From positions 14,798,644 through 14,862,643 of the forward strand of contig OY992541.1 in assembly GCA_963921195.1 (NCBI GenBank): a stretch of 64,000 nt of DNA, in the 5' to 3' direction. The notes under the pieces are model-generated. The model was not told the DNA's origin. It ran no database searches and was given only the letters and a program-made list of their open reading frames with translations. Both the position numbers and the translations under genes were made by a program. Below, one piece after another: positions 22,432 to 32,318 of the stretch (positions are counted from its first letter, which is position 1; each line of letters opens with the position of its first letter). The DNA comes from Pegoplata infirma (lineage: Eukaryota > Arthropoda > Insecta > Diptera > Anthomyiidae).

Positions 22432-24005
22432 AACTTAGTTGGATCCTCAATGCAGTAAATATACGAGTGACCGAAAGCTGAACAGTTCCAGCACTGTATT
22501 TTTGAAAAGTCTGGCTTACTATACCGTTTAGAGAGCTGCAGGGCCTCAACTTGAGGATCAATAACCTCACTATCAGAAAATCCGCCTTCTGCACCATGGT
22601 ATTCATCTATATGTCCGTTTGATGCAAACATAAGGTGTGATAAGTCACCTGCTAAAATCTCTCCACCTTGAATTTCATTCACTTGCTTAAAGGTTGGGAA
22701 AAAAGGATGAACCTTACAATCTCGCAAAACTTCTTCAGCCTCACGAGCCTTGTCTCGTAAACTAATAAGTGAATTAGGTTCAAAGTTAAACATCATAAAC
22801 CGTAAATAAATATTCATATTTCGTTTTAAAATATCGATTAAAGATTTGTCAAGCATTGGATTCATAAGTCTCGAATTCATCTCGATTATTGTCGAGTGAA
22901 AATCGTCGTACGACTCCTTGGCGCCTTGTTTACGCAACGAAATTTTTAAAATGATTTCATGGTCACTTTGGAGTTTTCCATACTCTTTAGTTAAGGCGTA
23001 TTTTAAAAGTGCATAATTCGCATTTCGATTTTGTTTGGTAAATAACCAAAACCAATTCTCTGCTTTGTCACTTAACAAAACGTGAAAGTTTGACATTAAA
23101 TGGTTATAGGAACAATTTGTACGTTCGCATAATGTTTCAACTTTAAACAAAAAGTCTGAAATAGAACCAGTTCCATTATATGATATTTTCCATTTATCTA
23201 TACGAATGTTGCTGTCATCGTTAACAGGTTCATTATGTGGGACTTCAGCTGTTCTATTGCTATTGTTCAGATTAACGTTATTTCCAATATTAATATATGG
23301 ATTACTGTCAGTAGGTAATACTGGAGATCTATTACTATTGGTTGAAATACGAGGAATTTGATTTGAATCGTTACGAAGGCTACTTTTAAGTGATTCAAAC
23401 TCTTTACGAAATTCTTCTTGAGTGTTACGCAACGTTTGTTGAAAAATATTGATTAAAGAGTCCATTGAGACGCACTCCTGAGAGTTAAATTGCTGTCTGT
23501 TCTCAATGTTACTATGTTTTGGAACAGCCCCACCAGAATTAGCTTGAATTTGTCGCTGTTGTTGATTTATGAAAGTATTAGGTGGTCTGATTGGACGCAT
23601 CTCAAGTGGTAGAGCTTGGGCTGAATCTTGGAATTGCGAAGAATTTGAGTATGCGGGTAATAAGACAAAATCTTGTAAATTTTGTTGTGTATTAGAAGAA
23701 TATGTACTTAAAGGATTTGGGACTTCGGAACTTTCTTGTTGTTTAGACGAACTTTGACTACTAAAAGAAAAGTTTTGAGCTGGGATTGAGGCCGATATAG
23801 GGGTATTTGACGTTATTTGAAAATTTTGTTCAGAGATTGATGGTCTCGGTGGAGTGTGAACTACCTTTGAGGTACCTTTTGATTGGAAAGAAGAATCTAA
23901 TGATACGGGGATGTTGTTTTGAGAAGCAGTAAAACTTCGTCTTCCTCTCATGGAGGGAGTAGTTTTAGGATTTTGATTTATTTTGTTAGCGTTTCTTGTA
24001 TTCAT
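22290..24005 (-). CDS. gag: gag protein with zinc knuckle
   Basis: 571 codons from an ATG at 24005, about 0.7 kb inside the 5' LTR. The first half is Ser/Asn/Gln-rich and probably disordered. A capsid-like central region (about 260-430) contains the WKISYNGTGSISDFLFKVE segment typical of insect Gypsy Gags. A canonical CX2CX4HX4C knuckle is at residues 505-518 (CWNCSAFGHSYIYC). A second, knuckle-like Cys pattern at 526-539 (CYKCGFKGVATPNC) has Val where His is expected; I recall that relatives of this group often lack that His. The protein would coat RNA in the particle. Its 3' end overlaps pol. Confidence 0.92.
   Translation of the reverse strand: MNTRNANKINQNPKTTPSMRGRRSFTASQNNIPVSLDSSFQSKGTSKVVHTPPRPSISEQNFQITSNTPISASIPAQNFSFSSQSSSKQQESSEVPNPLSTYSSNTQQNLQDFVLLPAYSNSSQFQDSAQALPLEMRPIRPPNTFINQQQRQIQANSGGAVPKHSNIENRQQFNSQECVSMDSLINIFQQTLRNTQEEFRKEFESLKSSLRNDSNQIPRISTNSNRSPVLPTDSNPYINIGNNVNLNNSNRTAEVPHNEPVNDDSNIRIDKWKISYNGTGSISDFLFKVETLCERTNCSYNHLMSNFHVLLSDKAENWFWLFTKQNRNANYALLKYALTKEYGKLQSDHEIILKISLRKQGAKESYDDFHSTIIEMNSRLMNPMLDKSLIDILKRNMNIYLRFMMFNFEPNSLISLRDKAREAEEVLRDCKVHPFFPTFKQVNEIQGGEILAGDLSHLMFASNGHIDEYHGAEGGFSDSEVIDPQVEALQLSKRYSKPDFSKIQCWNCSAFGHSYIYCIEDPTKFCYKCGFKGVATPNCPNKHQGNSKANEMNTGVSRSSPQNPASGRNAN
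22313..22374 (-). promoter_or_regulatory. -1 ribosomal frameshift signal (slippery site plus hairpin/pseudoknot)
   Basis: On the minus strand, GGGAAAC at 22374-22368 is in the gag frame as G GGA AAC, the standard X XXY YYZ arrangement; slipping back one base continues GGG AAA in the pol frame. After a 9-base spacer comes an 8-bp stem AACGAGAT/ATCTCGTT (22358-22351 with 22338-22331) and a 12-base loop. CCGGG in that loop (22345-22341) can pair with CCCGG downstream (22317-22313), giving an H-type pseudoknot. The signal is predicted from sequence only. Confidence 0.88.
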
Positions 24006-24714
24006 ATTGACAACGTAAAAAAAAAATAATGTATGTGTGAAAAAAAAAAAAACAGTATAATAAGAAAAATTTAGATTTTTGTGTTGTTTTCTCTTTTAAA
24101 ACTAAGAGAGCAAATAAGATTATTTTAAAAGGTCAAGAATTATATCAAAATTCAGGGAATGCTACGTAAACTCACAAATAAAAATAGTGCTACAAAAAAA
24201 TTTTTTTTTTTTTTTGATTTAGATGGAACGTATTTTTGTTTGAAATAGACCAAAATAAATGAATCTATATATATACAAAATCTGATAAATTATGTCTTTA
24301 ATAATTGTCATTGCAACATTAACATTTATAAAAAACGTACTATACAATGGACTAATGGACAATATTAAAACGATCTTCAATCTATTGCAACGCAAATATC
24401 TGAGTTCTACTCAAATATCTTGGGACTCATAGAATGAGAATAATAAATATATAGGCAAATGAAACTACTTTTAGTAGTATAATGCAACTAGAAAAGAATA
24501 GTTTATTTCTAAATTCGTAGGACTATCGTACTACCAAAAGTATTTTGATGGAAAAATGTAAAATTAAGCAGCCTATACAATAAATTTATCACTACAATGA
24601 TACAATTAAATCTGTGTTTTGATGAAAATAATTAACAAAGACATAAAAATTAAAGGTCGTAAAATTTAAAATATGTACTTAATGTTGGCCTTTGCTTTCG
24701 TTGGGAGCCATCTA
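24006..24714 (-). other. 5' leader and primer-binding site of the Ty3/Gypsy element
   Basis: About 0.7 kb of AT-rich untranslated leader lies between the 5' LTR and gag. Just inside the LTR, after four bases, the minus strand has TGGCTCCCAACGAAAGC (24710-24694). This resembles the tRNA-Lys-type primer site TGGCGCCCAACG with changes, beginning with the required TGG complementary to CCA. tRNA identity is an inference. Confidence 0.7.
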
Positions 24715-26976
24715 TGTTGCACGCTTGGTTGGTAACAACCTATCCTTAAGAAATTACATTGGCATGTAAAAAGATATTACGACCAGCTCAGACGGTCAAA
24801 AGGCGGAGTTCTGTAACCCGAAGGATACGTGCAATCATAAAGAAAAAACATGCCATAATAATAAAAGCCTCTAGAGCGAAAAAATGGTACTTTGAACAAA
24901 ACACGTATTGAGAGTGATGGTGTCTCCCAGGGTGCAGTTTTCCCTACCCAATCACTACCGTAACGTAGTACGCCATTGGCAATTACACACCCTATAGTTT
25001 ATTAAATTGCCCCTTAAAATTTAAATGTAGCAACTATTTCATTTTAATTGAATTTGGGAGCATTCCCTTTATTTATAGAACTTAGCAATTCATTATTTAT
25101 CATCTACATTAATAGAGGAAAAAAATATATATATATTAAATCTAAATTTACAAAATAAAAAATATAATGTTTACAAAACTATATACAAAAGTATTTTGTT
25201 TCAAAAAAAAATTACACAAACTTCCTTAAAAGGAAATATGTCAGGGTACCTTGTACCAAAAGAAATACTAACTATCTGTGATATATCTGTGATATTTTTA
25301 GTTTTAAGGTAGAATTTTAGAAACATTCAGTAATTACGTATAAAAATTTAGTATTAACAAATTATAATTTAGGGTCTTTGTCAAGTCAATGTTGAATGTA
25401 AAAGTAAAATAATATATTGAGTAAATACCTGGTTTGTTCGTCTTAAGGTACCTACAGACGACGCAATATTATGTACAATATTCAATTATATTGATGGTGT
25501 GTGGGTAATATTGACGATTGTACAATGGTCAATCTTACCCACACACGATCAATATAATTGAATATTGTACATAATATTGCGTCGTCTGTAGGTACCTTTA
25601 GCGAGGCTATACTTTAAATTATTTACCACTTGATTCAGTGTAGAACTTTGACGATTTTGATAATAATGATGTTTATTTTGACGAATTACTTGATGATGAT
25701 CGTTGAAATGGCCACCCAGCGAATCATGATCTTTATAAATGAAATCTGTAAAAAGTTTAAGATTTAACACGAAAAGAATAATTACAATGTACTGCTGAAT
25801 CAAATGTTGTATGACGACACTTAAAAAAAATTGCAATTACACTATATACCTCTTTACCTTGTATTTTTTTCTGTTTATCTTACTTTTTAATTCTTTCTGT
25901 CCGTCGTAATGAAGTTATAACTATTCACTTAATTACATTAAATTAAAAGGAACAGAAATCAAATGTGCAATGTGTCAATGCAATGCATTGACCAAACGAC
26001 TTCTCGTGACTGAATTGATGGTTAACTTTATATTGTGCTCTTTGCCTCCACTTGTCGATGCTGTTGTTTTTGTCTTTCCTCTTTAATTTGGAGACTAATT
26101 TGTTTCTTTGCTTATTTATTAAGGGATCGCTGGACAAAATTAGTCAATGGAAAAATACCATAAGTAAAAAAAAGAGCACGTGTAGTTGTTTACGCAAGTT
26201 ACGACTTTGAGAACACCCAATAGGAAATATACCCTTTGGTATTTCTGATTATAATAATTGTGTGAAAGACTCGAACCTCGTGTAATCCTACTTTTATCGA
26301 GTAAAAGTATTTAGATGGATGAAGTCTTAAAAACAAACATGAATTTACCTTTCAGGTTTTATGGTAGTTTAACTAACAATTGTTAAATCTCACTTATGTA
26401 TGTTGTTAAAATTTGCCACAATTATTAAATCTGAACAAATATGTATCTTTTTTTTTGTTTGATATTAGTTCTTTCTTGGGTAAAATTCACAAAGTTAACC
26501 TTATGTAAATTTTATTTAGGATTTTTTTTTTTTTTTAACTTTCTATTTGCAGTTTTATTTAACTGGATTGTTTATTAATTTTTTTCTTCGGATTTTATAG
26601 ATTTTTAAAGATTTAATTTTTACATGTGATTTGATCACGAATTTGATGCTTACACTTTCTCAGCTAAATTGAAATAAACAGGAAATAATGAGAGAAAGGT
26701 ATTGCCTGAAATATGTAAAGCATTCTACGCGATTCAGAAGCGAGTTGAAATAAAAAAAAAAGTGCTGCCAAATTTACTTAACTGACTTCAATTTGAGAAG
26801 TAAATAGTGATGTTAACTTTTAGAATAAGAGTAACTATGCAATGACAACAAGTACTCAAAAAAAATTATTATATTTTGAAAACACCGATCAAATTCTTTA
26901 TAAATGTTAGCACAAAAGCAACCTTTAAAAAAAAATACTGAAAATAAATCCAATATAAGGGCAATATTTCGTTACA
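24715..26976 (-). repeat. 5' LTR of the Ty3/Gypsy element
   Basis: 2262 bp, the same sequence as 16650-18757 plus a 152-bp insertion at 25446-25597. On the element strand it starts TGTAACG at 26976 and ends GCAACA at 24715, followed by the primer site. Transcription of the element should start within this LTR; I do not see a clear TATA/initiator assignment. The target duplication ATAT follows at 26977-26980. Confidence 0.93.
25446..25597. mobile_element. 152-bp palindromic MITE in the 5' LTR, TTA duplication
   Basis: It starts AGGTACCTACAGACGACGCA and ends with its complement. The arms are near-perfect (AATATTATGTACAATATTCA in one arm), leaving only about 30 unpaired bases in the middle. TTA is duplicated at 25443-25445 and 25598-25600, while the empty site CGTCTTAGCGAGG is preserved in the other LTR near 17377. 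The pair is therefore a filled and an empty copy of the same site in one element. TTA suggests a PIF/Harbinger-type source. Confidence 0.93.
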
Positions 26977-27187
26977 ATATGATGTTTGCATGGCAGATAA
27001 AGGGGGTCAGTCTGCATTTCCCGTCCCTAAGAGGCACTATGGGAGCGGTAAGAGATGAATTTATAAATAAAAGTGTTGCTAATTATTGTACTTTTGTAAA
27101 TTCTAAATACTCCAACGTTGGGTTCCAGTACCATTACGAATTTGGTTTTCCTAAGGAGAGCACGCTTATAAAGTGCAAATACGCCGT
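26977..27187 (-). pseudogene. Decayed coding remnant, 5' piece, joined to an unclear repeat
   Basis: The first 25 bases continue the ARWM-motif remnant: on the minus strand CTGCCATGCAAACATCATAT reads LPCKHHI across the retrotransposon junction, like the LACRHHxYE motif of the family. From about 27002 the sequence changes to GGGGGTCAGTCTGCATTTCC, a phrase that recurs in altered form at 27480-27545 and, inverted, near 51030-51100, so another repeat begins here. Nothing further is recognised up to 27187. Confidence 0.4.
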
Positions 27188-27447
27188 ACACTCAAAATAA
27201 TTCTGCAATAAAATTATTAGTAAGTGATTTGGTACCAAAATCTACTAATAAGTTACTAATTACCAGTAGTACGGTAGTTTTTTAGTATCTTCAAAGTACT
27301 AAAATTAGTAATTTTTACTGGTTTTGAATAATATTAGTAAAAAAATTTAGTATTGATTACCAACGCCTGCACTAGATCATTTTGGACTAAAAAATTAGTT
27401 CATTAGTAAAATTTTTAGTATTGAATACCCACGTTTTTTTGGGTGTA
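27187..27447. mobile_element. 261-bp TIR element, TACACYCAAAA ends
   Basis: It begins TACACTCAAAATAATTC and ends TTTTTTTGGGTGTA, giving a short, imperfect inverted repeat. The interior is rich in TTAGTA and AAAATTAGT. Its ends resemble those of the two copies at 55657-56881 (ACACTCAAAAAAATAAAAC). It is non-coding. Confidence 0.6.
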
Positions 27448-28630
27448 GGTATGTTCGGAAAAAATGTGGGGGGCAAAACCTAATGGGGGTTAGTCTATCC
27501 CTAAGAGGGATAGGGAATGCAGACTTATTGGGGGTCAGTCATACATTTAACTTCTCTTGGCGCAGCCGGTTTTCGTCCTTGCTCCTAAGGACAGTTCCTT
27601 TTTTTCAAGATTTTAAAGCATTTTGGAATTTTTGGTTATTTTGGTTTTCTTTAAAATATGATGCGATTTTTTAAATGATGTTAAATTAAAATTAGATTTT
27701 TTTTATATAAAAAAAAAAAAGAAAAAAGTTTCTTAATCCCAATTTGAAATTGTAAAGTTCTGGTTTTACAATGTATAACTGAAATTTTAGATTTTTCATA
27801 GGTTTTTTTTTTTGTTATAAAAAAAAAAGGTTTTGTGCAACTCAATTATAAAGATTATTTTAAATTAAATTTTTTTTTTTGCTAAATATCAGTTTTAAAT
27901 TACAGTTAAAGTTGGTTTTGAAAATTTAGAGTTTGTCAGTTTTTGTATTGTTTGTTGTTATGTTCTTTAAATAGGTGTCATATTTTTTTTGAATTGGAGT
28001 ATTTTAATTGCATATTGCTAAAAAAAATTTTTTTTTGTTTGGTTATTTGAGTTGAATGGTTTTGTTGAGATGGTCATGGTCATTTCTTGTTAATGATGCA
28101 ATTTTGTTTTTTGGTGCGCGAAGGTTTTAGTGGGGGTATTTTTATAGCATTGGTTGAATTAATTTTCATCGCACTGTTCATTTGAAGAGATATTTGAAAC
28201 ATAATAGGGAAAGAGGAAATATATTAATTCAATTGTTTTCAGGTTTAATAACTTCTACGGAATTTATTTATTATTTTAGACTTTAACTTGGTGGTTAAAG
28301 CTAATGCACATACTTTGGGTATTGTCATTGGAGTATGTATGTTTAATTTATTTGGTTTGTTGAATGAATGATTTTTGCTAGATAATGTTGTTGTTTCTCC
28401 TCGATTTCGAACAGATATGTGATATGAAATAGACTGTTTGTTTCTCCTTAGTACGGGTCATTGATTATTGGTCCCCACGATCTGGGATTTTATTTTAAAG
28501 AATTGCTATCGGGTTGATTTGTGATCGTTGTGAATCACCTTATTGGGAGAAGTTTTATTTGGTTTTCGGGTGTTTGGGGACATTTCTTGGCTATCTAGTG
28601 AACTAGCTCTTTACGCAGACCACCCAAATT
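27448..28630 (+). other. 5' region of the second Ty3/Gypsy element
   Basis: A candidate primer-binding site, TGGCGCAGCCGG, starts at 27558 and is close to the TGGCGCAG type used by many Gypsy elements. It is followed by about 1 kb of T-rich untranslated leader. An LTR should end just before it, but I could not match a second copy on the 3' side, so the LTRs remain undefined. 27480-27545 contains a GGGGGTTAGTC/GGGGGTCAGTC repeat. Confidence 0.4.
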
Positions 28631-29422
28631 GTGATATTTGTTTGTCAGCTCAGCTGTATGGAAACGGTCCAGGAGGAGCTGGAAAGGGCTAGGCAGACGG
28701 TATCGAATTTAAGGACCCGGGTGGAGATATTCATAGAAAGACTTTGGGTGGAAATAAGTCGGCGTTGTCCGAATCAGGAGACCCTTAATCTTCTAAGGGA
28801 TAAAGTCTCAGGGGTCCACCGGATCACAAAGTTGGAAGAGGCTGACCTGGTTTTGGGTGAGCTTTGTAGCCTTGTCGATACTCGAGAAGAGTGTAGCGAG
28901 AAGAGGATAGAAGAACTAAGGTCGGAGCTAGAAGCCCTGAGAAGACACAATTCAGTCTTGAAGGAAGATTTAAGGCAAAACTTGGAGGCAGCTGAGGAGC
29001 TGGATAAAGAAAACGAGACGTTGAGGAAGGCGGTTTCGACGGAGAGTACACCGAACAAGTGGGGAAAGGTTTGCTTCAACGATCTGAGTAAGGCGAACGA
29101 GCATATACATAACTTGCAGTGTCAGTTGCGGTTAGCCAAGAAGGAAACCTTGGCAGAGAGTAGCCCGCTTGCACGAAAACAGGAGCGGAGGATGGCAGTA
29201 GATGCTAGGATGACGACCACTGAGATGCTAAAGACCATTCAGGCTGTGGTGCCCACATTTGGTGGCGATCAATCGGCTACCCTCCAAATGGAGGTGTACA
29301 AATTTGTTGATGGGGTTAAACTTGCATCTAGAGGGGTCGCGTTAGATAAGGTGGAAGAGTTTCTGGTCTTCATTTGTAACTGGGTTGAGGGATCCGATGA
29401 TGCGAAGCAGGATGCTTGCTAG
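28631..29422 (+). pseudogene. gag: gag of the second Ty3/Gypsy element, N-terminal part
   Basis: Open for 263 codons; the likely real start is the Met at 28658 (METVQEELERARQTVSNLRT). Residues about 10-150 are Leu/Glu/Arg-rich with heptad spacing and predict a long coiled coil. A capsid-like segment follows (about 190-260, with VPTFGGDQSATLQMEVYKF). GC content is near 50 percent, very unlike the surroundings. The frame closes at 29422, and the matching protein continues in another frame from about 29390, so a frameshift has split the gene. Confidence 0.7.
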
Positions 29423-29999
29423 TTCGGCCAGTGACTTGGAGGGTCTATTAAAGGAGGCTCTAGATGCACACGCTACATTGTGGAGGGGGGAAGATCCTCA
29501 TGCGAGTAGCATACGGTATAGCGAGACCGTGGATGACTGGATTTCGGGATTAGTGGCCGCAGTCGAGCAGCTGATGAAAAGGCCCGATGAGAACCAAAGA
29601 GTGTCACGGCGGACCTCTGACATTACGGCCAACTATTCGGGAACATGTCAGGGAAGCAGGGGGCCTCCGTGCTCTCTCTGCAAGAAACCCGGGCATACGA
29701 GAGACATATGCTGGGAAAGGAAAAATTCCCCATATTGTGTGGAGTGTCGGGAGTACGGGCATGAGGAGACTAAGTCTTGCAATTACAAGAGGTCCGGACG
29801 TACGGGCATGAGGAGACTAAGTCTTGCAATTACAAGAGGTTCGGACGTACGGGCGGCAGAATTTTCAAGTGCTTCGTCTGTGACAAATCGGGGCACAGAG
29901 CGGTGGTTTGCCCACAAAGAACCAGTAGGTCGGGAAACGGGCAAGCCCACCGACACACTCAAACAGACTAATACCTCGAAATTCACGGAAGTGGGGTAG
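29385..29999 (+). pseudogene. gag of the second element, zinc-knuckle part with a 47-bp duplication
   Basis: It continues the capsid (SDLEGLLKEALDAHATLWRG) and then has knuckles CSLCKKPGHTRDIC and CVECREYGHEETKSC. A 47-bp segment with GTACGGGCATGAGGAGACTA is repeated in tandem at about 29753-29799 and 29800-29846. Because 47 is not a multiple of three, the duplication pushes the third knuckle (CFVCDKSGHRAVVC, near 29869-29910) into a different frame. The duplication alone would destroy the native Gag C-terminus. Confidence 0.75.
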
Positions 30000-30822
30000 G
30001 TCGGCAGGGGCGGTTTTTGTCAAGTCCTCTAGGGGGAGTATGAATGTAGGTGGGATTTCCTCCAAGCCGGCCTCAATGGATTCGGTATTTATAAGACTAT
30101 AATGTCCACAGGCGAAAAGTGGGAGTTTGATACTTTTGGTGGATACAGGGGCAGACACCAGCCTCGTTAAAGAGAGTAGTCTTATAAAGGGAGTCGGTTT
30201 GGATGGGACGGTGGTCAAGGAGTTGCGAGGAGCATTCGGGGGATTTTCTAGGACCAAGGGGACGGTGGAGATTTCACCGTCGGACGCAATAGGGTTATCC
30301 TTTACCATGAATTGTATGGAGTTTGGGAACAATGTGCCGGCCGATGGTATCCTGGGCAGGGATAATTTATGGGGACGGTCCATAACGGACACGGTTAACC
30401 TTAACTTGAGGATTTTGTCGACCAAGGGGGAGTGGAACTTGCCTCTCGTGCCGTTAGGCGGCGTGGCGGCATCGGAAGGGGTGAATTCTGTAAGCGAAGT
30501 TACAGTTGCGAAAGCGCGATCGGTTTCAATTGTGTCAGTAAAGCTTTATTCAAAGCAATCGGAGGTGGTGCTAGATAAACGGGAACTAGCACCGGGAGTG
30601 TATCTAGGGGCCATTTTGACAAAAGTAAGGAATGGGAGGGTGAGTGTACCCATTCTTAATGCATCGGATGAAGATTTCACCTTAGGAAGTAACTTCAAGC
30701 CCCAGTTCAGTGGCATTCATTATTTCAAGGAGCCAGTTGAAGGACGGATATCGCTCGTTAACGAGGTGGATGTCTGGGGGAGAATTGGCAGAATATTAGA
30801 AACGATCAGAACAGACAAGTAG
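30000..30822 (+). pseudogene. Protease region of the second element's pol
   Basis: The open stretch from about 30127 contains LLVDTGADTSLVK, the aspartic-protease active site, followed by a flap-like region and ILGRDNLWG, the conserved ILG segment. It ends at a TAG (30820-30822), after which the pol sequence continues in frame with LNPDERALIESICAAYHDVF. The stop is therefore a lesion inside pol, not a natural end. 30000-30126 is the worn linker after gag. Confidence 0.75.
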
Positions 30823-31706
30823 CTAAACCCTGATGAGAGGGCATTAATAGAGAGTATATGCGCGGCATATCATGATGTTTTCTGGCTAGAGGGGGATAAA
30901 CTGTCATGCACTAATGTGGTAAGGCACAAGAATCCTGTTCAAGCGGGACAACAGCCTATTAATCAGAAGCAGTATAGATTACCCCAGATACACCGGGAGG
31001 AGATAAATCGACAGGTAAAGAAATTGGAAGAGGATGGAATCATTTCCCATAGCGTGTCGCCATGGAATTCTCCCTTACTATTGGTTCCAAAGAAGGCTGG
31101 GAAAGATGGGGTTAAAAGTTGAAGGCTGGTTGTAGATTTCCGCAAGCTCAATGATGCCACCCTCAAGCAGGTATTTCCAATAACGCGAATGGATGACATT
31201 CTGGAGCAACTGGGTAACAGCAGGTATTTTTCAACACTGGATCTAGCCAGCGGTTACCATCAGGTACAATGGACAAACAGGATAGAGAGAAAACAGCTTT
31301 TAGTACGGCGTTAGGGCATTTTGAGCGACCTTCCAGAGATTGATGAACCACGTGTTGACAGGACTTCAGGGCATTGAATGCTTCTTTTACTTGGACGACA
31401 TTGTGGTGTGTGGTGGAAGTCTTGTGGAACACGAGGCTCAGCTATGTAAGGTGCTTCAACTACTTAGGGAAAATAATCTGAGAGTGAAGTCCGAAAAATG
31501 CAACTTTCTCAGGCGCGAAATTGTATACTTGGGGCAAAAATGTTCAGAGAGGGGTGCACTTCCGGATCCGGAGAAGGTAAAATGTGTTAGGGATTTTCCG
31601 GCACCAAGGAACCGTAAGGAGGTGCAATCAATTTTAGGGCTAGTAAACTACTATAGAAAATTCATCCCGGGAACGGCCGAAATTGCATTACCAATTAACC
31701 AGTTAC
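30823..31706 (+). pseudogene. Reverse transcriptase of the second element, damaged
   Basis: Recognisable in order: KNPVQAGQQPINQKQYRLPQ, NSPLLLVPKKAGKDG, a TGA at 31120-31122 where a Trp codon is expected, LVVDFRKLND, STLDLASGYHQV, a frame change near 31270, loss of about a dozen residues around the MPFGL box near 31325, then CFFYLDDIVVCGG with the YLDD catalytic box (about 31382-31420), and the thumb region NYYRKFIPGTAEIALPINQL. The frame is then cut at 31707 by the BEL insertion and resumes at 36270. Confidence 0.82.
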
Positions 31707-32094
31707 TGTACGCGGAATTACTTTTAAATTAGAAATAAAACACGTACCACGAATGTTTGTAAGACACTGATTATTTTATTAAAATTAAAAACCTTAAGAG
31801 CTAACTACAATAATCTTAAATCTAACCTAGAACTAGAATATTCCCTACCTGCCGGGCGCATGTGTGCCAGCAATATCTTTATTAAATAAACATGTGTTGT
31901 GTTATCTTTTTCCTATCTACATCCTTAAGTATTAACCTTGAAAACATGATAATAAAAAGTAACATATCACAATTTGGGAATTTTGGTCATTATATGTAAA
32001 TAATAAAAAGAACACAATCCTATTTAAACAATACTAATCAGTTTTGTGGAAAATCCAAAACTAGATTATAAAATATCGTGTTCATATGTGAACA
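31707..32094 (-). repeat. BEL LTR copy 1 (3'-most on the element strand)
   Basis: 388 bp; on the minus strand it starts TGTTC and ends GTACA. The sequence just before it on the element strand (32095-32115) is GTGCCCGGCAGAA, a purine-containing tract typical of the 3' side of BEL elements. Confidence 0.93.
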
Positions 32095-32318
32095 TTCTGC
32101 CGGGCACTAAATGACAATTGATTATTAAAATCTAATTTTACTACTAATAATATTTATCTTTAACATAAATGCAGAATAATTCTAAATACCAAACATAAAT
32201 TAAGTTAAATATGCGTGCTGATATCTTGTGTTGAGTGTGAAATATGGGAGTTTACTGGTGTTGTATTATCTTCTTCTTCTTCGAATATTATCAGAGGCCA
32301 TACTTTATGAATGGACCG

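Larger units (their letters stand above)
16650..26976 (-). mobile_element. Complete Ty3/Gypsy LTR retrotransposon, minus strand
   Basis: The whole element is flanked by ATAT on both sides (16646-16649 and 26977-26980). In transcription order (right to left) it has a 2.26-kb 5' LTR, a primer-binding site, a leader, gag, pol in the -1 frame, and a 2.11-kb 3' LTR. Gag and pol are both open, and the LTRs differ by little more than one 152-bp insertion, so this is a young copy. There is no env frame, and only about 110 bp separates pol from the 3' LTR. Very long LTRs and a Lys-like primer site resemble the Osvaldo/Ulysses group of fly elements (inference from memory). Confidence 0.93.

Noticed and set aside
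29385..29422. Programmed frameshift between the two gag pieces of the second Gypsy element
   Set aside because: No slippery heptamer with downstream structure was seen, and the element carries several other random lesions, so decay is the simpler reading.
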